From UBA4656 sp002405525 (GTDB lineage Bacteria; Pseudomonadota; Gammaproteobacteria; Xanthomonadales; Ahniellaceae), in contig DAIMGT010000025.1 of NCBI GenBank assembly GCA_036723735.1, forward strand, positions 1-46,543: a stretch of DNA of 46,543 nucleotides, in the 5' to 3' direction. A model generated the notes under the pieces. The model saw nothing but the letters and a program-made list of their open reading frames with translations. It was not told the DNA's origin and ran no database searches. Positions 22,937 through 30,925 of the stretch are shown here, in pieces (within the stretch, counting starts at the first letter, position 1; every line of letters starts with the position of its first letter). The position numbers and the translations under genes are program-made.

Positions 22937-25375
22937 TCAGTGCGGCGCCGCACCGACGATGCGGTCGCGCAGCACGTTCCGGCCGCGCGTCATCGGGTAG
23001 CGCGCGGGATCGTTCGGCGGCACATCGCGGAAACGCAGCGCGCCGGCAGCGGACCTGGCTCCCGCAGGCAAGGGCTGAGCCGCCAGCGCGATGCCGTCGA
23101 GGCGCGCGCCGCCCGCGTCGATAGCGAGGGTCGCCATGCGGCCCGGCGCGAGGTCGAAGCGCACCCGGCGCCGCGCGCCAACGCGGTCCATCCAGTCGAA
23201 CACCAGCACGCGCACGCCGGTCGCGCTGTCGAGCGCCAGGTCGAAGGTCCCGTCGCCGCCGGCATCGCGCCGCGCGGCGACCCTCAGCGCCTCGTCGGCG
23301 GCTTCCGGCCCGTAAGGCAGGCGCGCGTCGAACTGCATCCATGCCGTCGGCAACGCTGGCGCGAGGCGCAATTCGCCGCGCAGCAGGTCCGGCCGGAACC
23401 CGACGTAGTCCTGGAAAGCGTTGCGCGCGAACTCCGCCACGCTCCACAACTGCGAGGGCGTGCCCGAGGGCACCGGGCGTGCGTCCGGACCAGGCAGCGC
23501 GTCGAGCAGTTCGCTCATCGTGCCCATCGCGCCGAGATGCAGGATCTGGCCGCCGAGATTGCGGCTCAGGTCCCAGGCCAGATCGGTGTGGCCGTGGCGC
23601 ACGAGCGCGGTGATCGCGAATCCGGCGTTCCAGCCCCACACCGTGCCGTTGTGGTACGCGGCATCCTTGTGGTGGCGCGCGTCGTCGACATGGCGCGGAT
23701 GGAAATTCGGGTCTTCCGGCGCCAACGAGGCGATGCCGTACGGGAACAGCAGGTGCTCGGTGGCATCGCGCAGCACCGTGGCCTGCAGCTCCGGCGGCAG
23801 GTAATCGTCCCACGGTACGCTGATCGCCATCAGCGCGTTCGGCCGCCACGCGAGGTCCGGACTGCCATCCGGGCGCAGCCGGTCGGCGAGGCGTCCGTCG
23901 ACGACGAAGCGGCGAAGGAAGGCGTCCCGGTTGCGCGCGGCTTCCGCGCGCCAGTCAGCCGCGCGCGCGGGCTCGCCGGCGAAATCGGCGAGGTCCGCTG
24001 CCGACTGCAGCGCCGTGTACCACAGCGCCTGCACCTCGACCGCACGGTTGCCGCGCGGCGACCAGGCATGGCGGCCTTCGATGCGCGCGTCCATCCAGGT
24101 GTCGGCGTCGTCGTGGAGCAGCAGGCCCTCGCCATCCAGAGAGTGGCGCAGGACGCCGTCGATATAGGGTCCGGCCACCGCCAGCGCGCGCGCGGCGAAC
24201 GCGCGGTCGCCGGTGTAGCGGGCCAGTTCCAGCGCCTCGCGCAGCAGCCAGGGCGTGCCGTCGACTGTGTTGTAGGAGGCCATGCCGTTCTTGACGAAGT
24301 TCGGCACGCGCCCGTAGTCGCTGGTGCGCGCGCCGATGCCGAGGTGGTCGGCGGTACCGGGGGCGGCCGCGTCGGCGGCAGGCGGCGTCAGGTTCTGCCA
24401 GCGCGCGAAGTGCTCGAGCACCACGCGCGCGGCGTCGAAGTCGCCGCCGACGAGGAAGGTGCCCGGCAGCGCGATGAAGGTGTCCCGGCCCCAGTTCTCG
24501 CGGAACCAGGGAAGACCGGCCCACAGGCCGTGCTCGGGCTCGTGGACCTCGAACAGCAGGGCCGATGCGCGCGCCCACGCCAGCGCGCGATCGTAGTCCG
24601 CGTCGCCCGTGGCGAGCCATGCGCGGGTCAGGCGCCGGTGCACCGCTGCGCGCGAACGCGCGGGCAGCCCCGGGGCGAGCGCCATCGCGCGCGCATCGGA
24701 CGCGGCCAGCGCGGCATCGCGTGCGAAAGCGAGGTGGACCGCGAATCCGGCGCCCGGTTCGCGCGCGCGCAGCAGCGGGCTCGAATCCGCCGCGCCGACC
24801 GGCGGGGCTTCCAGATCGAACGGTGCGCTGGCGGCCAGCGCGGCGACCCAGCCGCTGGCCGCATCGCGCAACAGGACCACGTCGCCCGAGCGTTGCGCCG
24901 TGGCGCCTGCTTCGACCCACAGCGGCTGCACGGCGAGCCGTGCGGGCACATCGGCGCGCACCGCGATCGTGAGGCGGCGGCTGCCGCCGTGGAAGGTCCA
25001 GTCCTCGACCAGGCCCGCGTGGCGGGTGATCCGCCCCCAAGGCAGCACCCGCTCGTCGACCCCGGCCGCATCGCGGTGCAGCGGCCGGTCGTCCGCCCAC
25101 GCCATCGCGTCCTGCCACACGCGGTCGGCGCCGAGGAACCAACCGGGGCCCCCGCGGTGGCTGGCGGTCATCCCGCTGTAGTAGCCGTCCCGGTGGTCGC
25201 CGACGAAGAACTCGCGCCGGCTGCCTTCCGCGGACAGGCCGATCCATCCGGCGAAAGCGTCCGCAGATGCGCGAGGATCGGACGGCGGCACCGGCGTGGT
25301 CGGCGGCGTCCCGGCACAGGCGGCGAGCAGGGCAACCAGCGCGGCAGCGGCCGGGGCGACGGCGAGGCGGGTCAT
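22937..25375 (-). CDS. Exported lipoprotein with amylo-alpha-1,6-glucosidase (glycogen debranching-like) fold
   Basis: Predicted glycoside hydrolase of the glycogen-debranching/GH133-like clan, 812 residues. It starts with a lipoprotein signal peptide (lipobox LLAAC, C20). An N-terminal beta-rich domain (about 40-230) resembles the GDE N-terminal domain. The six-hairpin catalytic domain (about 245-680) carries NWGRDTFIALPG (294-305), NFVKNGMASYNTVDGTPWLL, TWMDA (426-430, with D429 the likely catalytic acid), HNGTVWGWNAG and SQLWSVAEFARNAFQDYVGF. A C-terminal beta domain follows. Export is unusual, since debranching enzymes are normally cytosolic. The start is the ATG at 25375; the frame is open further upstream. 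Substrate not proven. Confidence 0.82.
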   Translation of the reverse strand: MTRLAVAPAAAALVALLAACAGTPPTTPVPPSDPRASADAFAGWIGLSAEGSRREFFVGDHRDGYYSGMTASHRGGPGWFLGADRVWQDAMAWADDRPLHRDAAGVDERVLPWGRITRHAGLVEDWTFHGGSRRLTIAVRADVPARLAVQPLWVEAGATAQRSGDVVLLRDAASGWVAALAASAPFDLEAPPVGAADSSPLLRAREPGAGFAVHLAFARDAALAASDARAMALAPGLPARSRAAVHRRLTRAWLATGDADYDRALAWARASALLFEVHEPEHGLWAGLPWFRENWGRDTFIALPGTFLVGGDFDAARVVLEHFARWQNLTPPAADAAAPGTADHLGIGARTSDYGRVPNFVKNGMASYNTVDGTPWLLREALELARYTGDRAFAARALAVAGPYIDGVLRHSLDGEGLLLHDDADTWMDARIEGRHAWSPRGNRAVEVQALWYTALQSAADLADFAGEPARAADWRAEAARNRDAFLRRFVVDGRLADRLRPDGSPDLAWRPNALMAISVPWDDYLPPELQATVLRDATEHLLFPYGIASLAPEDPNFHPRHVDDARHHKDAAYHNGTVWGWNAGFAITALVRHGHTDLAWDLSRNLGGQILHLGAMGTMSELLDALPGPDARPVPSGTPSQLWSVAEFARNAFQDYVGFRPDLLRGELRLAPALPTAWMQFDARLPYGPEAADEALRVAARRDAGGDGTFDLALDSATGVRVLVFDWMDRVGARRRVRFDLAPGRMATLAIDAGGARLDGIALAAQPLPAGARSAAGALRFRDVPPNDPARYPMTRGRNVLRDRIVGAAPH

Positions 25376-25743
25376 GCACGCTCCGGGATGATGGAGGCCC
25401 AGCCTAGCAGGCGGCAGGGCAAGTGCTCTCCTGCACTTTCTCGACATCGTGCGTCCGGCCCATGTCCGGACCCGCGCCCGCCGGATCGATTGCTTGCGCG
25501 ATTGATTCGCGAGCGCGGCATCCGTGCCGCGCGCAAGCCAGGTGTTTCCCAACATCCTGCCGGCAGGCGGATCAACTTACTCGCCCGCGCGTGGCGCGGC
25601 AGGAACGTCAGGCCGATCCTTCGATCGCGCGGGCCAAGGGTCGGCGACCCGCGCGGACCATCCGGGCGTACGCTGCCGCCGGGCCGCGGCGCGTCGGCGC
25701 CGAGCAACGGGCTACCATGCGCGGGTCACGTCCCGGAGTCCCG
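25376..25743. other. 368-bp divergent intergenic region
   Basis: No gene is visible. On the minus strand TAGGCT (25406-25401) could be the -10 box of the debranching-like gene, with a 19-nt leader and a GGAG ribosome binding site. On the plus strand TACCAT (25713-25718) and CCGGAG (25733-25738) fit the VOC gene. A perfect hairpin GCGCGGCA-TCCG-TGCCGCGC occupies 25513-25532. The centre is less GC-rich than its surroundings (ATTGATTCGC, CAACTTACTCG), as expected for a regulatory region. Confidence 0.45.
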
Positions 25744-26163
25744 ATGGCCGCACTCACGCCCTTCCACATCGCCTTCCCCGTCCACGACCTCGACGCCGCG
25801 CGCGCCTTCTACGGCGGCGTGCTCGGCTGCCCCGAGGGGCGATCCAGCAGCGACTGGATCGACTTCGACCTGTTCGGCCACCAGATCGTGGCCCATCGCA
25901 CCGGCGAGCGCCCGCGCGCGGCGCACAACCCGGTCGACGGCCACGACGTGCCGGTGCCGCACTTCGGCGTGGTGCTCGCCTGGGACGACTTCCAGCGCTT
26001 CGCCGATCGCCTGCGTGCGGCGGGCGTGAGGTTCGTGATCGAACCGTACATCCGCTTTCAGGGCCAGCCCGGCGAGCAGGCGACGATGTTTTTCCTGGAC
26101 CCGAGCGGCAACGCGCTGGAGTTCAAGTCATTCCGCGACTTCGCGAACCTGTTCGCGAAGTGA
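25744..26163 (+). CDS. VOC family metalloenzyme (glyoxalase/dioxygenase-like)
   Basis: Single-domain-pair vicinal oxygen chelate protein of 139 residues. It begins FHIAFPVHDLDAARAFYGGVLG and ends FFLDPSGNALEFKSF. H8, H73 and E126 lie where VOC enzymes bind their divalent metal, so the protein is probably a metal-dependent lyase, dioxygenase or resistance protein. Members of this subgroup are usually annotated only as VOC proteins. The stop overlaps the GTG start of the GhrA-like gene, suggesting a two-gene operon and a possible role in handling small 2-oxo or 2-hydroxy acids. Confidence 0.88.
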   Translation: MAALTPFHIAFPVHDLDAARAFYGGVLGCPEGRSSSDWIDFDLFGHQIVAHRTGERPRAAHNPVDGHDVPVPHFGVVLAWDDFQRFADRLRAAGVRFVIEPYIRFQGQPGEQATMFFLDPSGNALEFKSFRDFANLFAK

Positions 26164-27089
26164 GCCTGCTCTATGTCCACGCCGGCGACGATGGCGCGAC
26201 GTATCGCGAGCGCTTCGCGCACGAACTGCCCGACGTGCGTTGCGTCGCCTTCCCCGACATCGCGCCCGCGCACGAGATCGCCTTCGTCGCTTGCTGGAAT
26301 CCCCCGCCGGACTTCTTCGCCCCGCTCGCCGCGCTGCGCGCGGTGTTCGCGCTCGGCGCGGGCGTCGACCGCCTGCTCGTGCGGCCGGACCTGGGCCCCC
26401 GGGTGCCGATCGTGCGCCTGCTCGACGCCGGCATGGCGGAGCAGATGGTCGAGTACGCTCTGCTCGGCGTGTTGATGCGCCAGCGGCACATGGTCGAATA
26501 CCTCCTGCAGCAGCGGCACGGCGAATGGCGGCGCCATGCGCCAATCGCGCGCGCCGCGCTGCGAGTCGGCGTGCTCGGGCTCGGGCAGATGGGCGGCGCG
26601 GTGGCCCGCGCGCTGGCCGGGCTGGGATACGCAGTGGCCGGCTGGTCGCGCACGCCGGAAGCGCGCGACGGCGTGGACGCGCGGCACGGCGACGCGGGTC
26701 TCGACGCCCTGCTGGCGCGCAGCGACGTGCTGGTCAACACCCTGCCCTCGACGCCCGGCACGCGCTGGCTGCTCGACCACGCGCGGCTGGCGCGGCTGCC
26801 GCGCGGGGGCTTCGTGGTCAACGCCTCGCGCGGCGACCAGCTGGACGCCGCGGCGCTGCGCGGGCTGCTGGATGGCGGACACCTGTCCGGCGCCCTGCTC
26901 GACGTGTTCGCGGTCGAACCGCTGCCGACCGACGATCCGCTGTGGTCGCACCCGCGGGTCACGATCACCCCGCACGCCGCGGCGACCACGCTGCCCGGCC
27001 CCTCGGTGCGCCAGGTAGCGGACAACATCCGCCGCCTGCTTCGCGGCGAACCGGCGCTGGGCGTGGTCGACCGCGCGCGCGGCTACTGA
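26160..27089 (+). CDS. ghrA: Glyoxylate/hydroxypyruvate reductase A-like D-2-hydroxyacid dehydrogenase
   Basis: NAD(P)H-dependent reductase of glyoxylate, hydroxypyruvate or a related 2-oxoacid, 309 residues against about 312 for E. coli GhrA. The nucleotide-binding motif is VLGLGQMGGAVARAL (138-152). The catalytic set is R224 (NASRGDQLD), E253 (DVFAVEPLP) and H272 (ITPHAAA). GAGVDRLL and AEQMVEYALLGVL are typical of the GhrA subgroup. The start is GTG at 26160, which overlaps the VOC gene stop (GTGA). It is convergent with the heme biosynthesis genes. Substrate preference is inferred from the family only. Confidence 0.87.
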   Translation: MSLLYVHAGDDGATYRERFAHELPDVRCVAFPDIAPAHEIAFVACWNPPPDFFAPLAALRAVFALGAGVDRLLVRPDLGPRVPIVRLLDAGMAEQMVEYALLGVLMRQRHMVEYLLQQRHGEWRRHAPIARAALRVGVLGLGQMGGAVARALAGLGYAVAGWSRTPEARDGVDARHGDAGLDALLARSDVLVNTLPSTPGTRWLLDHARLARLPRGGFVVNASRGDQLDAAALRGLLDGGHLSGALLDVFAVEPLPTDDPLWSHPRVTITPHAAATTLPGPSVRQVADNIRRLLRGEPALGVVDRARGY

Positions 27090-27165
27090 GCAGCGCGCGG
27101 GGCCGCTCGCCGTGGCGGCGTCGTGCGGCGCTGCCGCGCCGATGTCCCGTCCCGGCCGCGCGACG

Positions 27166-28083
27166 TCAGCGCGGCGGGGTCGCGGGCAGGAACTCGATCG
27201 TCGCCACCGGCGGCGGCGGCGCCAGCCAGTGGTCGACCAGCAGGAAGGCGAACAACGCCATCAGGTACACGATGGAGTAGTTGAACACGTCCATCGCGAA
27301 GCGCTCGCCGGGCGGCTTCATCAGGCGGATCGCGTACCACAGGAAACCGGCGCCCAGCACGAGCGCGCCGCCGAGGTAGGGCAGTCCGCTCATGCCGGTG
27401 AGGTAGGGCAGCACCGACACCACGAACAGCAGGATGGTGTAGTACAGCACGTGCTCGCGCGTGTACTGCACGCCGTAGACCACCGGCAGCATCGGCACCG
27501 CGGCACGGGCGTAGTCGTCGCGCCGATAGATTGCCAGCGCCCAGAAGTGCGGTGGCGTCCACACGAAGATGATCAGGAACAGCAGCAGGGCGTAGGGATG
27601 CACCTCGCCGGTGACCGCTGCCCAGCCCAGCACCGGTGGGGCCGCGCCCGCCGCGCCGCCGATCACGATGTTCTGCGGCGTGGCGCGCTTGAGCCAGACC
27701 GTGTAGACCACCGCGTAGCCGATCAGCGAGGCGAAGGTCAGCACCGCGGTGAGCACGTTGACGAAGGCGACCAGCACCGCCATCGAGGCGGCGCCCAGCG
27801 CGAGTGCGAACCGCAGCACCTGCGCGGTGGTGAGCTGCCCGGTCGGCAGCGGACGGTGCGCGGTGCGCGCCATCACGGCGTCTCGCTCGCGGTCGAGCAG
27901 GTGGTTGAGGGCGGCCGCGGAGGCGGATGCCAGCCAGATGCCGAGCGAACCCGCGACGAGCGCGCCGGCCGGCGGCCAGGCCGGCGTGGCCAGGAACATG
28001 CCGATGATCGCGGTGAACACGATCAGCGCCACAACCCGCGGCTTGGTGAGCTCCCAGTATTGGTGAGCGATGCCGGCGGCCAT
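27166..28083 (-). CDS. ctaB: Protoheme IX farnesyltransferase (heme O synthase)
   Basis: Integral membrane UbiA-family prenyltransferase that adds a farnesyl group to heme B to make heme O, the precursor of heme A for the oxidase encoded upstream. The 305 residues contain the aspartate-rich motif NHLLDRERDAVMARTAHRPL, the YTVWLKRATPQNIVIGG segment and the second motif AIYRRDDYARAAVPMLPVV. It ends with hydrophobic helices. It is the last gene of the minus-strand oxidase cluster, 10 nt after ctaA. Confidence 0.95.
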   Translation of the reverse strand: MAAGIAHQYWELTKPRVVALIVFTAIIGMFLATPAWPPAGALVAGSLGIWLASASAAALNHLLDRERDAVMARTAHRPLPTGQLTTAQVLRFALALGAASMAVLVAFVNVLTAVLTFASLIGYAVVYTVWLKRATPQNIVIGGAAGAAPPVLGWAAVTGEVHPYALLLFLIIFVWTPPHFWALAIYRRDDYARAAVPMLPVVYGVQYTREHVLYYTILLFVVSVLPYLTGMSGLPYLGGALVLGAGFLWYAIRLMKPPGERFAMDVFNYSIVYLMALFAFLLVDHWLAPPPPVATIEFLPATPPR

Positions 28084-28093
28084 CGGCGGATGA

Positions 28094-29257
28094 TCAGGCC
28101 GTGGCGCGCGCCGGCGCCAGTCCCGCCGGCGGCGGCGTGACCCGCGCCAGCAGGCCGATCAGCACCGCGAGCAGCAGCGCAGCGCCGAAGTTGTGCCCGG
28201 TGGCGACCCACAGCGGCAACCCGGCGACCACGTTGGCGATGCCGAGGCCGACCTGCAGCGCCAGCACGCCGAGCAGGGCGACGCCGTGGGCGGCAAAGCC
28301 GGGCATACGCAGGACGCGGACGCCGAGCGCCAGCAGGTGGCCGATGACCACGACGGCGAACAGCCGGTGCGCGACCTGGATCGCGGTGCGCGCCTCGCCG
28401 TCGAGCACGCCGCCCTCGTAGTCGACGCCGATGCCGCGCCAGAGCACGAAGGCGTCGCGTGCATCCATCGGTGGCCACCACTGGCCCAGGCACTTCGGCC
28501 AGTCGGTCCCGCAGGCGAGCGCGGCGTAGTTGGCGCTGACCCAGCCGCCGAGTGCGATCTGGATCGCCACCAGCACGATGCCGCCGATCACGAAGCCGCG
28601 GCGGATCGGCAGCGGATCGAGTCGCGCGACGCCGGCCGCGCGGTACAGAAACCACAGCAGCAGCGACAACGTGGTCATGCCGCCGATCAGATGCGTGGTG
28701 ACGATGATCGGCTTCAGCTTCAGGGTGACCGTCCATTTGCCGAACAGCGCCTGCACCAGGATCAGGGCGAAGATCGCTACCGCCAGGCGTCCCAGCGGAA
28801 GGTCGCGCCAGGCGATCGCGCCCTGCACCAGCAGGGCGAGCGCGACGCCCAGCAGGCCCAGACCGGTCAGCGGGAAGCCCACGGCGTAGGCCGCGCTCCC
28901 GCCGAGCACGAGGACCGGCGCGGACAGGATCTGCCAGCGCCGCCGCGGCACGTGCCAGTTACGCGCCAGCGCCAGTCCGAGCACGAGGAGGATCAGCGCG
29001 CCGGCGGCGAAACGGTGCACCATCTCGCGCCAAGCCTTCGGGATTTCGACGGGGCGTTCGGGGAAGGCCCGGTTGGCGGCGTCGATCTCATGGTGCTGGT
29101 TCGGCCAGGTGGCCTCGCCGTAGCAGCCCGGCCAATCGGGACAGCCCAGGCCGGCATGGGACAGCCGGACATAGGCACCGAGCACCACCACGACGAAGCA
29201 CAGCAATACCGCGACCAGCGCGGTCAGCACGATCCGGTTGTCGGCGAGGCGGGCCAT
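28094..29257 (-). CDS. ctaA: Heme A synthase (COX15/CtaA)
   Basis: Membrane monooxygenase that oxidises the C8 methyl group of heme O to the formyl group of heme A. The 387 residues form eight predicted helices. The cysteine-containing loop GLGCPDWPGCYG and a second ACGTDWPKCLGQWWPP follow the first and fifth helices, and the heme-ligand histidines lie in REMVHRFAAGA and QVAHRLFAVVVIGH. This is the longer, duplicated COX15-type form. It starts 7 nt after the Sco-like gene. Confidence 0.95.
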   Translation of the reverse strand: MARLADNRIVLTALVAVLLCFVVVVLGAYVRLSHAGLGCPDWPGCYGEATWPNQHHEIDAANRAFPERPVEIPKAWREMVHRFAAGALILLVLGLALARNWHVPRRRWQILSAPVLVLGGSAAYAVGFPLTGLGLLGVALALLVQGAIAWRDLPLGRLAVAIFALILVQALFGKWTVTLKLKPIIVTTHLIGGMTTLSLLLWFLYRAAGVARLDPLPIRRGFVIGGIVLVAIQIALGGWVSANYAALACGTDWPKCLGQWWPPMDARDAFVLWRGIGVDYEGGVLDGEARTAIQVAHRLFAVVVIGHLLALGVRVLRMPGFAAHGVALLGVLALQVGLGIANVVAGLPLWVATGHNFGAALLLAVLIGLLARVTPPPAGLAPARATA

Positions 29258-29264
29258 GGGTCGC

Positions 29265-29837
29265 TCAGCGGATCAGCTTGCGCAGGTCCGCGCGCAGTCC
29301 GACCGGGTCGAAGCCTGGTGCATACCGCATCACCAGGTAACCGTTGGGGTCGACCAGCCACACGCCCAGCGGGGCCAGCATATCCCCCGCCAGCGGCGCG
29401 CCCGCAGCCGGTAGCAGCGTGGTGTCGAGGCGGGCCACGCGCGCCTGCGGGAACCCGGCCAGCGCCTCGCCGGTCGGGCCGTCGACGGCACCGGTCCAAA
29501 GCACCACGGCGTGGGCGGCGTCGCTGCCGAGTCCGATCCAGACGCGGCGCAGCGAATCGACCATGCGGGCGCAGGGTCCGCCACAATTCGCGGGCGCCCG
29601 CACCACGATGTGCCAGATTCCGGCCGCGCTGTCCCACACCACGCGGTCGCCCGATTCCAGGACCGCTTGCTCGCCGCGGAAGTCCACCGGCACGTCGAGC
29701 AGCTCGCCGTGGTTGCGGGTCGCCTGCGGCCGCCATCCGGACACGGCGAGCAGCGTGGCGCCAAGCAAGGGCAGAACGAACAGGGCGACCAGCAGCAGGA
29801 ACTGTCGGCGGCCACGGCGGGGATCGAAGGTGTTCAC
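29265..29837 (-). CDS. Sco-like membrane-anchored protein of the oxidase cluster
   Basis: 190-residue protein with one N-terminal membrane anchor (residues 12-31) and a periplasmic thioredoxin-like domain. A CX3C pair, C85 and C89 in NCGGPCARM, matches the copper-binding motif of Sco/PrrC proteins. The C-terminal VWLVDPNGYLVMRY fits the later strands of that fold. Counterparts sit between SURF1 and CtaA in other gammaproteobacteria, and a role in copper or thiol delivery to the oxidase is inferred. The start is GTG at 29837, which overlaps the SURF1 stop (GTGA). No clear equivalent of the third Sco copper ligand (His) could be assigned. Confidence 0.75.
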   Translation of the reverse strand: MNTFDPRRGRRQFLLLVALFVLPLLGATLLAVSGWRPQATRNHGELLDVPVDFRGEQAVLESGDRVVWDSAAGIWHIVVRAPANCGGPCARMVDSLRRVWIGLGSDAAHAVVLWTGAVDGPTGEALAGFPQARVARLDTTLLPAAGAPLAGDMLAPLGVWLVDPNGYLVMRYAPGFDPVGLRADLRKLIR

Positions 29838-30580
29838 GGACGGCGCAGGACGAGAACGAGGTAGACCGCCAGCACGGCAGCCGCGAGCCCGAACCACTGC
29901 ACGGCATAGCCGCGGTGCCTCTCGGGCGGCAGAGTATTGGGCAGCGCGCGCCAGCGGCGCGTGAATCCATCCGCTGCATCGGCGTCGAGCTGCAGCAGTC
30001 CGTCGAACAACGGACCGGCGACTTCCTGCAGGCGCTCAAGGTCCAGCGCCGGCAACAGGGGAGGCGGCTGGCCCGGGCTCCAGGGCGGCGCCTGCAGCGG
30101 CAGCCCGGCGGCCGGTGCGGCGACCAGCAGCCCGCGAACCGTGGTTTCGCCCGGTCCCGGCGAAGGTACCGTCGGCGGCGTGCGGTCCGGCGGCAATGGC
30201 AACCAGCCGCGATTGACCAGCAGCGGGGTGGCGCCGGCGGCCGGCACGAAGCGGGTCAGCACGAACACGCCGATCGCCGCATCGAGACGCTGATTGTCCA
30301 GCAGCAGGGTCGTCGCCGGGTCCCAGCGCCCGTGCACGACCACCGCAAGCGGCAGCGCGGGATCCGCGGTCGGCGCCGCGAGGTCCTCGCGACGCGGCAG
30401 CGCGGAGCGGCCCGCCAGTACCGCTGCGTAGTCGCGCGGCGCCTCCGAGGCGGCGCTGGCCCAGCCGGCCAGCAGCCGCTCCTTCCATGCGCCGCGCTGC
30501 AGCTGCCAAGCGCCGAGCCACGCGAACCCGGCGCAGGCCAGCAGCGCCGGCACGGCCCACAGGACGTCGGAGCGCCTCAT
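29834..30580 (-). CDS. SURF1 family cytochrome oxidase biogenesis protein
   Basis: Inner membrane assembly factor for heme A insertion into oxidase subunit I. The 248 residues have the two-helix hairpin layout: an N-terminal helix with AWLGAWQLQRGAWKE-like features (about 8-30) and a C-terminal helix before LRRP. The conserved periplasmic stretch includes VVVHGRWDPATTLLLDNQ and LLVNRGWLPLP, and the C-terminal block reads RHRGYAVQWFGLAAA. I chose the ATG at 30580; a TTG 12 nt upstream is an alternative. The gene is divergent from the DUF2909 gene. Confidence 0.9.
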   Translation of the reverse strand: MRRSDVLWAVPALLACAGFAWLGAWQLQRGAWKERLLAGWASAASEAPRDYAAVLAGRSALPRREDLAAPTADPALPLAVVVHGRWDPATTLLLDNQRLDAAIGVFVLTRFVPAAGATPLLVNRGWLPLPPDRTPPTVPSPGPGETTVRGLLVAAPAAGLPLQAPPWSPGQPPPLLPALDLERLQEVAGPLFDGLLQLDADAADGFTRRWRALPNTLPPERHRGYAVQWFGLAAAVLAVYLVLVLRRP

Positions 30581-30600
30581 CGCCTGGGCCAACCGGCATG

Positions 30601-30608
30601 CCTATACT
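30601..30608. promoter_or_regulatory. Overlapping -10 boxes for SURF1 and DUF2909 genes
   Basis: CCTATACT gives TATACT on the plus strand (30603-30608), with a leader of about 27 nt before the DUF2909 gene. On the minus strand it gives TATAGG (30606-30601), with a leader of about 14 nt before SURF1. The -35 boxes are weak on both strands. Confidence 0.4.
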
Positions 30609-30641
30609 GGAGCATCGTTACCCGTTTCCCGGAGTGCGCCC

Positions 30642-30860
30642 ATGACGTTGAAGAACCTGCTGATCCTGGGCGTTTTCCTCGCCGTGCTCTACAACCTCGG
30701 CGCGGCGCTCTACTACATGTCCACCAACCAGAGCCGGTCCGGCCGCACCGTACGCTCGCTGAGCTGGCGCATCGGCCTGTCGGTGGGCCTGATTGCGATG
30801 GTGGTGGTCGGCATCCTCGCCGGCGTGATCGAGCCGCACGGCATCCGCGCGGGGCGCTGA
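30642..30860 (+). CDS. Twin transmembrane protein (DUF2909 family)
   Basis: Tiny inner membrane protein of 72 residues with two hydrophobic helices (about 5-24 and 43-62) joined by a polar loop, and a short charged tail. DUF2909 members are found next to oxidase genes in many gammaproteobacteria, usually on the opposite strand, as here between coxC and SURF1. Function is unknown, and a role in oxidase assembly is only suggested by context. A GGAG ribosome binding site precedes the ATG. Confidence 0.8.
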   Translation: MTLKNLLILGVFLAVLYNLGAALYYMSTNQSRSGRTVRSLSWRIGLSVGLIAMVVVGILAGVIEPHGIRAGR

Positions 30861-30890
30861 AGCGGCGACGGCGCAGCCGGCACGACGGAG

Positions 30891-30909
30891 CGGGCGTCAC
30901 CGGCGCCCG
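30891..30909. terminator. GC hairpin between convergent DUF2909 and coxC genes
   Basis: CGGGCG and CGCCCG flank a 7-nt loop in the 65-bp gap between the convergent stops at 30860 and 30926. No T tract follows, so terminator function is tentative. Confidence 0.3.
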
Positions 30910-30925
30910 CCGCCGCGCCGCCCGC

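Noticed and set aside
22940..26029. 1029-codon plus-strand frame over the debranching-like gene
   Set aside because: Mirror of the minus-strand enzyme, with no recognisable domain; its end also crosses the VOC gene in another frame.
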